Part shown: positions 57,811-64,000 of the stretch, piece after piece | Layout: the number at the start of each line of letters is the position of its first letter | Position numbering within the stretch: position 1 is the first letter of the stretch | Source of the DNA: Budorcas taxicolor | Taxonomy: Eukaryota > Chordata > Mammalia > Artiodactyla > Bovidae | Assembly: GCF_023091745.1 (NCBI RefSeq) | Contig: NC_068928.1 | Location: forward strand, 11,178,001-11,242,000 | Length of the DNA: 64,000 nt | Reading direction: 5' to 3' | Position numbers and translations under genes: made by a program | The notes under the pieces: model-generated | Told to the model about the DNA's origin: nothing | The model's database searches: none | Seen by the model: the letters and a program-made list of their open reading frames with translations, nothing else

Positions 57811-58022
57811 GACTTCCCTGGTAGCTCAGACGGTAAAGCATCTGCCTACAATGTGGGAGATCCGGGTTCAATCCCTGGGTTGGGAAGATCCCCTAGAGAA
57901 GGAAGTGGCAACCCAATCCATTACTCTTGCCTGGAAAATCCCATGGATGGAGGAGCCTGATAGGCTACAGTCCATGGGGTCACCAAGAGTTAGACACGAC
58001 TGAGAACCTTCACTTCACTCAC
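57811..58022 (+). mobile_element. Bov-tA SINE with perfect 12-bp TSD
   Basis: Sense: gacttccctggtagctcaga to gttagacacgactgagaac. tgcctatattgt at 57799-57810 and 58023-58034. Confidence 0.93.
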
Positions 58023-58269
58023 TGCCTATATTGTAATAATTGGCCCATATTACATAGAACTCTTTGCATAAAACAAATAAAACAGTTCAACTTAAGTCAT
58101 AATAATCTCTACCACTTTTTTTTAAATTTATTTCAGTTCCTATCTTTACTAACTTCTGCTTTCTTATTACCTTTATTCCATACCACATGTTTTGGATTGT
58201 GGGTGCGTTTTTTAGTCGTTCAGATCTAAAGATGTCATGAATTCTGTTGATTTCTTCTCTGTATGTTCT

Positions 58270-58380
58270 CTTTTGTTGTTATTTATTTTCTTTTTGCAGC
58301 TTTATTGAAATATAATTGGCATATAACCCATATGCTCTTTAAGAATATAATCTTTAGTGTTGAGCTTGTATGTTTGTTTT
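58270..58380 (-). mobile_element. L1 3' fragment, antisense
   Basis: gcagctttattgaaatataattgg and catataacccatatg. Confidence 0.5.
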
Positions 58381-58765
58381 TTTGTCAGTAACTTTATGTT
58401 ATTGACTTAATCTAAGTTTGCATTATTGTTAGAATATGTGGTTAATCTGATATTCTTTGACACTTGTTGAAAATCCTTTTGTAATCTGTCACACAGTTGT
58501 TTTTGTAAATGTTCCATTTGTGCTTTTATGTTTTGTACTTGTTGGCTGCCTGAGGTTCTGTTTATATATTTACTCAATTCAGTTTATCAGTGATGATCAA
58601 ATTTTCAAGCAGCATGGCTGCCTATGTACTATGTAAAATGATCTTTAAAAATCTTCATTTAATTAAGGATATTAAGAATTTTACCTTAGATTTAGATATA
58701 ACTTAAAATTTATGAACTTCGAAGTAATTTTTTTCCTGATTCTGAAATCCCCAAGATAGCAATGA
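58381..58765. other. Unassigned intron 14
   Basis: Nothing recognised. Confidence 0.4.
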
Positions 58766-58769
58766 TAGA

Positions 58770-58995
58770 CATAGCAGCAGTAGCAGCAGTAATGTTAGAA
58801 GTAATAATAATGGTAACAATAGCCATAGCAGCTAACATCCATGAAGCTCTTACTGTGTGCAGGGCCTCATTCAAAGCTTTCTAAATTGGTTAATGAATTA
58901 CCCAGTCACAGCTCTATGACGTATAATTGTTTTCCTCATTTTCTAGACTAAAACACAGAAATGTTAATACTCTTGCCATAGTCACATTGTAATCA
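58770..58995 (+). mobile_element. MIR SINE
   Basis: Diverged MIR: gctcttactgtgtgcaggg, tcctcattttctagac and cttgccatagtcacattgt. Lies about 80 bp upstream of exon 15. Confidence 0.65.
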
Positions 58996-59073
58996 GATTG
59001 TCTTTAAACAGATAAATGTAAGTTTGTTCAGTTGGACACACAAGTAACTCAATGTTTTCTTTCCCCTTTTCAG

Positions 59074-59233
59074 TTATTAGAAAAGTTAAAAGAACGTTGG
59101 CTCTCTACTGGTTTATGGCATAATCTGGAGTTGGTGAAGACAGTCATTGTAGAACCACAGGGAGGAGAAAAAATTGATTTTGATGAATTACTGCAGGTGT
59201 ACTACGATGCAATCAAGTACAAAAGAGAAAAAG
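59074..59233 (+). CDS. BRIP1: BRIP1 coding exon 15 (partial CDS)
   Basis: Coding exon of 160 nt; acceptor with a good pyrimidine tract ending ccttttcag, donor AAG|gtaatt. It starts in phase 0 with LLEKLKERWLSTGLWHNLEL, continues VKTVIVEPQGGEK, and ends in phase 1 after KYKREK. This is the helicase domain 2 segment between motifs IV and V. The exon 14-exon 15 junction restores the family sequence PSYK-LLEKLKERW, which supports pairing across the 39-kb intron. Small differences from human as remembered: Ile-Asp for Thr-Asn, and Arg for Gly near the end. Confidence 0.95.
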
Positions 59234-60197
59234 GTAATTGGAAATTATTTGATAGTTAGTGAAAAATTTTTTTACCATAAAGTGAGAAGTTGGTGCTGTT
59301 ATAATTATATTTGTATTGCCTTTTTTTCAAAAATTATTTCTGTAATCCTGAGTGAAAAGAAAATTAAGTTAAAGAAATTCTTCTGTTTGGAATTGTTCTC
59401 CTATGAGTACTTTCACTTGAAGATGCCAGTTCAGTTTTAAGAAATGGGATGTCTTCAGGTATTAGCCTGTAAACTTCCTTACACTACCTAAAATGTTTTA
59501 TCAAAGAAGATGGTAGAGTATGCATTAATATCTTCCTTACTAGTGGAAGGAGGTTACATTTTTATGCAAAAATATACTTTGTGCTTATATTTAATTGCAT
59601 AAGGTTAACATAACTGAAGGCTAAATTTCAAAGTTAGAAAATGCCCGAAAAACATTTCACAGAAAGGGCTAATAATAATAACTTATGAACAGTGCAACAT
59701 CACAAAGATGCTATAACATAATTGTCAATATCCCTGTATGATAAGATTATGCACAGAGTATTCTGTGTGTGTATGTTTTAAATACTTTTCAGTATAATAT
59801 TGATCTAATATGATACAGAGTCCTTTAAATCCTTCTGATAACTTACATTCTGGTGGTAAAGGTAGTGATCTCAATTTCAATATTTTAAAGATAAAACAGT
59901 TGATTCACAATTGCTTAGTTCACATGCAGGTTATTACTCTGACATAGTTTTTCTATATAGTTTAACTGGGAGATACACAGTTTGTAAATTGGTCCTACCA
60001 TATTGTGTCAAAATGTAATTTTGTTTTATTTGAAGACATTGAACTTTAAAAACTTTATCTTATAGTAGTTTTTAATTTTGAGTCTTTTAAATTTGATATT
60101 ATAGTTAATAATCAGATCTCTTCAAAATAACAAGAATAAGACATTTTCTGGGAATCTTGATTATGCTTTTAAAAATGTTGATTTTCTGTTGCTTAAG
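59234..60197. other. Intron 15, unassigned
   Basis: 964 bp, no recognised interspersed repeat. Confidence 0.5.
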
Positions 60198-60319
60198 ATG
60201 GAGCCCTCCTGGTGGCAGTTTGTCGTGGTAAAGTGAGTGAGGGTCTGGATTTCTCAGATGATAATGCCCGTGCTGTCGTAACAATAGGAATTCCTTTTCC
60301 AAATGTGAAAGATCTTCAG
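60198..60319 (+). CDS. BRIP1: BRIP1 coding exon 16, helicase motif V (partial CDS)
   Basis: Coding exon of 122 nt; acceptor ttgcttaag, donor CAG|gtaggc. It completes the split Asp codon, then reads GALLVAVCRGKVSEGLDFSD, the motif V signature of XPD-family helicases (RGKxSEGxDF), followed by DNARAVVTIGIPFPNVKDLQ. It ends in phase 0. Human exon 17, with motif VI, would follow and is outside the window. Confidence 0.95.
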
Positions 60320-60504
60320 GTAGGCCATCAAAGCCTTAGAAGTTGTATTTATCACAGAAGTTGTTTGTTTTGTGTAAAGTTAACTATACATTTTTCTTGT
60401 ATCCTCAGACATTCTATGTTAATGCTCTAGTGACTCAGAATGAGTGAGAAAGGTTTAGTAGATATGGGTTTATTTTTAACCTGCACTGTCTTTTACTCAA
60501 AAAG

Positions 60505-60675
60505 AATGATTTTCAAAGTATAGGACTGGATCAGGAGCATCAATACCACCTGTGTCATCAGCATCATCAGTATCAAGTAATAGAAATACATATTTGCAGG
60601 TTCCATCCAGTCCTCCTGAATCAGAAACTCTGGAGATAGAGCCCAGCAATCTGTGTTTTATCAAACTCTGAGCCA
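60505..60675 (+). mobile_element. MER5A-like hAT DNA transposon remnant
   Basis: ttttcaaagtataggactgg, gcatcaataccacctgtgtc, cctgaatcagaaactctgg and agcccagcaatctgtgtttt follow the MER5A order. Confidence 0.7.
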
Positions 60676-62735
60676 CAGACTGACAGAGAACCCCCCCAGG
60701 GAATTCTAGGGCCCTTTCTCGATCTTCTCTCCAATGCCATGTCTTGCCCTGCAGATTGTGATTTTTGCTGCTGCAAGTTCTCCTGTCTTCCACTTCAGCT
60801 CAGCAGGAACACCGTACTCTGCTTGTACTTCTGTGTTCTGCGCTGTTGTTGAAAAATTATACCCAGAGGAGCACTGAGAGTCATGGAGTTCACCTAATGG
60901 ATTTCCCTTGTCTCTGAGATTACAGTCTTATGCTGCCCTGTGTCTGCCCCGTTGAAAGCAGTTGCTTTATTTATTTTGTCCAATTTACAGTTACTTACAG
61001 TGGGAGGAATATTCCTAAGACAGTTATTCTGCCTTGGCCAGAAACAGGAGTTTTGTTTCACTATCACTGATTGTTCACTAAAAATTTTTGAAAATTATTA
61101 GTAGTAATAATTTGAATCCTAGGGTGATATTATCTTTATTGGGAAGAATTTTCTTTTATTCCTACAGGAATTTGAAGGTGCTAGGAATCTGAGACCAAGA
61201 CTTAAGATTTTCTGACTCTATTGAGTATAATCTGTATCCCTTTCAGGATGCAACCTGTTAGGATCTCATATTAAAGCAAGAATTCTTTCCCTCGGTAATT
61301 ATCTTTTTCATTGTTAATATTTTACTAGACATTTGGAATTACATAGTATTAACAATGTTAATATTTCTCAAGTTAGCTCCTATACTGTCCTAACCTCTGG
61401 TCCTCCTCAATATTTCTGAAAGTCCTCAAGGGATATTTAATCCTTTCAGTCTTCAGAAACTTTGTTGGCTTCCGTTGCCTTTCTCCAGCCACAGGTGTTA
61501 GTACTGAGAGTTTTGATGACCGTTCATTAGGGCTCCTTTTCTAAAATGGTGAAGGCTGCCTCTGACTAGTACTATGATGAAACAGTAGACTCTACTCAAG
61601 AAAACTGTTGGGCTCACCCTCAGTGGCATGAATGCTCGTTCCACTGAAGCTAAGTGCTGTTGATGGCACTGCTGTTAGTAGTGGTACTGTCTTTTTTGAA
61701 TGTCTTAACATTTTATCTTGAGTATAATTACAGTATTATATTACTGTACAGATGCTGCTTTGTTTAAGCAGAGAGAATCCCACACTTTCTACCACACGTT
61801 CTTCCCATGTCTTAAATATAAATTTTTTCCCCCGAAACTAGCACTTTCACCTTTTGCTTGTATCATCTTTCACTCTTGGACCTATATATGAGTCCTTGAG
61901 AGCTGGAAAAGGAGATAGCTTTATACCTAATAACTGCATTGTATTAAATATCACACTGACAAAGTAACAAGCCCTGAAAGGATTCATGTCAAACTCATAA
62001 TAGTGATTATGTATGAGAAGAGAAAGGAATGATTTTGGAGGTAGTTATCAGAGACTATTAACTAGTTAATATTAACTACTAACTAGCTTAACTAGTTATC
62101 AGGGACGTTCCTGTCCCCAGTGACTTTAGCTTTTCCTATAATGTTTGTTTTACTAAAAAACAAGCTGAAAGAAAATATAGTGAGAATATAATTGTTTATT
62201 TTGTTATTCTTTGAAAAAAATCCTTTAAATAGTGTTTACTTGTGAATAAAAAAAAATTCATTTACCTTCTATTTTCTCTATCCTCTCTCAAAACAGCTGT
62301 GATTCTGGGTGTTGTTTATTGCACCAGTCTTGGGCTTCTTAATGCTTTCTTTCCTCAGGATAAGTTCTTCCCAGGCAACATCTCAGTCTGTCATTTAAAA
62401 ACAAAAAAAGATACCGGTGACATACTGTGACATTCCTCAGTCATGGTCCTGCTTGTCATTTGTGCTTATCTGAAATCCAGTGGCTCTAGTTATATAAAAC
62501 AGCAAAATCATAGAAGCTTCCGTGAGGTCTGCACAGGGAGGAGGAAGGTTATTCTAAAGGAGTTTCCCTAGTGGTTCCTAAAGGGGGCAAGTAGGTGGAC
62601 CCAAGAATAGTCTAAGCTGCAGGATCAAGGGACAGATGAAGAGGAAAAGTCTTTACTGGAAAGACTTGTAAGAGAAAGTGTATTTCTTGATGCTGTATTT
62701 CTGGGTCAGTTCTTCCTAACAATTCTAAAATTCAG
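60676..62735. other. Intron 16, unassigned
   Basis: About 2 kb with no firmly recognised repeat. Direct repeats of ttaactagtta near 62055-62098. Confidence 0.45.
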
Positions 62736-63075
62736 TGCCTCGAAACACCAGTCATTCACTGTGGGTCAATATCTATGAGGGTGGGGTGGGAAATGGATGA
62801 TTTCAGCTGAGCTTAGTTGCCTTGCTATGGTTTGACTAGCATAGGTTGAGTTCAACTGGATCAGCTCTGCTGTAATTGTGTCTCATCCTTTGTGAACCAA
62901 CAGACCAGCCAAAACATGTTATCATTGCAGTGGCAGAGGTGCAGGAGGCAAGCTTGACTGTCTAAGCAATTATCAAACACCTGCCTCTGTCACATTAGCT
63001 AACACATTGCCTAAAGCATGTCACATGCCCAAGCCCTAAGTCAACAGTGGTTGGGGGGGTGGCGTGTGGATGGAG
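62736..63075. mobile_element. Possible old MER/LTR-class repeat
   Basis: cattcactgtgggtcaatatc, gctgagcttagttgcc and catgtcacatgcccaagc recall an old mammalian repeat I cannot name. Confidence 0.3.
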
Positions 63076-63124
63076 TCTTGGCCTTAAAAAAAAATAATAA
63101 TTAAAGCATGTTTATGGCTTCCCA

Positions 63125-64000
63125 AAGCCTTTGACTGTGTGGGTCACAATAAACTGTGGAAAATTCTGAAAGAGATGGGAATACCAGACCACCTGACCTG
63201 CCTCTTGACAAACCTATATGCAGGTCAAGAAGCAACAGTTAGAGCTGGACATGGAACAACAGACTGGTTCCAAATAGGAAAAGGAGTCCGTCAGGGCTGT
63301 ATATTGTCACCCTGTTTATTTAAATTATATGCAAAGTCCATCATGAGAAACGCTGGGCTGGAAGAAGCACAAGCTGGAATCAAGATTGCTGGGAGAAATA
63401 TCAATAATGTCAGATATGCAGATGACACCACTTTTATGGCAGAAAGTGAAGAGGAACTAAAAAGCCTCTTGATGAAAGTGAAGAGGAGAGTGAAAAAGTT
63501 GGCTTAAAGCTCAACATTCAGAAAACGAAGATCATGGCATCTGGTCCCATCACTTCATGGGAAATAGATGGGGAAACAGTGGAAACAGTGTCAGACTCTT
63601 TTTGGGCTCCAAAATCACTGCACATGGTGACTGCAGCCATGAAAGAAGACGCTTACTCCTTGGAAGAAAAGTTATGACCAACCTAGATAGTAGACATTAC
63701 TTTGCATTACTTTGCCAACAAAGGTCCGTCTAGTCAAGGCTATGGTTTTTCCTGTGGTCATGTATGGATGTGAGAGTTGGACTGTGAAGAAAGCTGAGCG
63801 CTGAAGAATTGATGCTTTTGAAGTGTGGTGTTGGAGAAGACTCTTGAGAGTCCCTTGGACTGCAAAGAGATCCAACCAGTCCATTCTGAAGGAGATCAAC
63901 CCTGGGTGTTCTTTGGAAGGACTGATGCTGAAGCTGAAACTCCAGTACTTTGGCCACCTCATGTGAAGAGTTGACTCATTGGAAAATACTCTGATGCTGG
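63125..64000 (+). mobile_element. BovB LINE, sense, runs off the window
   Basis: 5' truncated in the RT (AFDCVGHNKLWKILKEMGIP). Keeps the RT catalytic box in RYADDTTFMAESEEELK at about 63408-63457 within a 122-codon open frame from 63139. A frameshift follows near 63480, then SKIT/YGCESWTVKKAE text up to the window edge. Confidence 0.92.

Larger units (their letters stand above)
1..64000 (+). other. BRIP1: BRIP1 gene, internal part (intron 10 to intron 16)
   Basis: Six exons on the + strand join in phase (0/2, 2/0, 0/0, 0/0, 0/1, 1/0) to 906 nt, or 302 codons, with no stop. The product is the C-terminal helicase half of BRIP1/FANCJ, a nuclear 5'-to-3' DNA helicase of the XPD/Rad3 family that partners BRCA1 and acts in crosslink repair and G-quadruplex unwinding (family knowledge). 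Exon lengths match human exons 11-16 as I remember them. No promoter, start codon or terminator lies in the window. Introns here are >9.5 kb, 2.8 kb, 110 bp, 6.7 kb, 39.2 kb, 1.0 kb and >3.6 kb. Exon 17 (motif VI) was looked for after 60319 and not seen. Confidence 0.95.

Noticed and set aside
60320..64000. BRIP1 exon 17 (motif VI)
   Set aside because: Scanned for the QALGRCIRHR-type segment and its splice sites; not found, so it lies beyond the window.
1..64000. A previously undescribed multi-gene system
   Set aside because: Everything readable is one known gene, one known retropseudogene and known classes of mammalian repeats.

Overview
The window is bovid (cattle, sheep or goat type) nuclear DNA. 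It is dense in repeats found together only in ruminants: BovB (RTE) LINEs, tRNA-derived Bov-tA SINEs, BOV-A2 SINEs and older CHR-type cetartiodactyl SINEs, on a background of L1, MIR/L2 and old LTRs. No bacterial, phage or organelle features are present.

The only functional gene I can support is BRIP1 (FANCJ/BACH1), the Fe-S DEAH-box DNA helicase of the Fanconi anaemia pathway, read on the + strand. Six consecutive coding exons are visible: 9524-9678, 12523-12688, 12799-12939, 19679-19840, 59074-59233 and 60198-60319. Their lengths (155, 166, 141, 162, 160, 122) and phases join into one uninterrupted 302-codon frame that matches human exons 11-16 (about residues 492-793). They encode the region around helicase motif III (exon 13), motif IV (exon 14) and motif V (exon 16). 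All splice sites are GT-AG. The Walker A, Fe-S and DEAH exons lie upstream of the window; motif VI and the BRCA1-binding tail lie downstream.

Layout: 1-9523 is the 3' part of intron 10. Its first 4.4 kb is one antisense L1 that received an RPS13 retropseudogene (itself split by a BOV-A2) and a solo ERV LTR (split by a BovB, itself split by an L1 3' end). 9524-19840 holds exons 11-14 with SINEs, old L1s and a BovB. 19841-59073 is one 39.2-kb intron containing most of the BovB copies, including a near full-length one (23551-26352), an inverted pair, a twin-primed copy and several with clear target-site duplications. 59074-60319 holds exons 15-16. 60320-64000 is intron 16, ending inside a BovB that runs off the window.

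I found no undescribed biological system. What deserves a second look is the architecture: nested insertions that give a relative chronology, unusual insertion junctions, inverted SINE/LINE pairs around BRIP1 exons that could affect splicing or editing, and an unusual residue next to helicase motif III. Family names were assigned by eye, without a repeat library, so subfamily labels are tentative.
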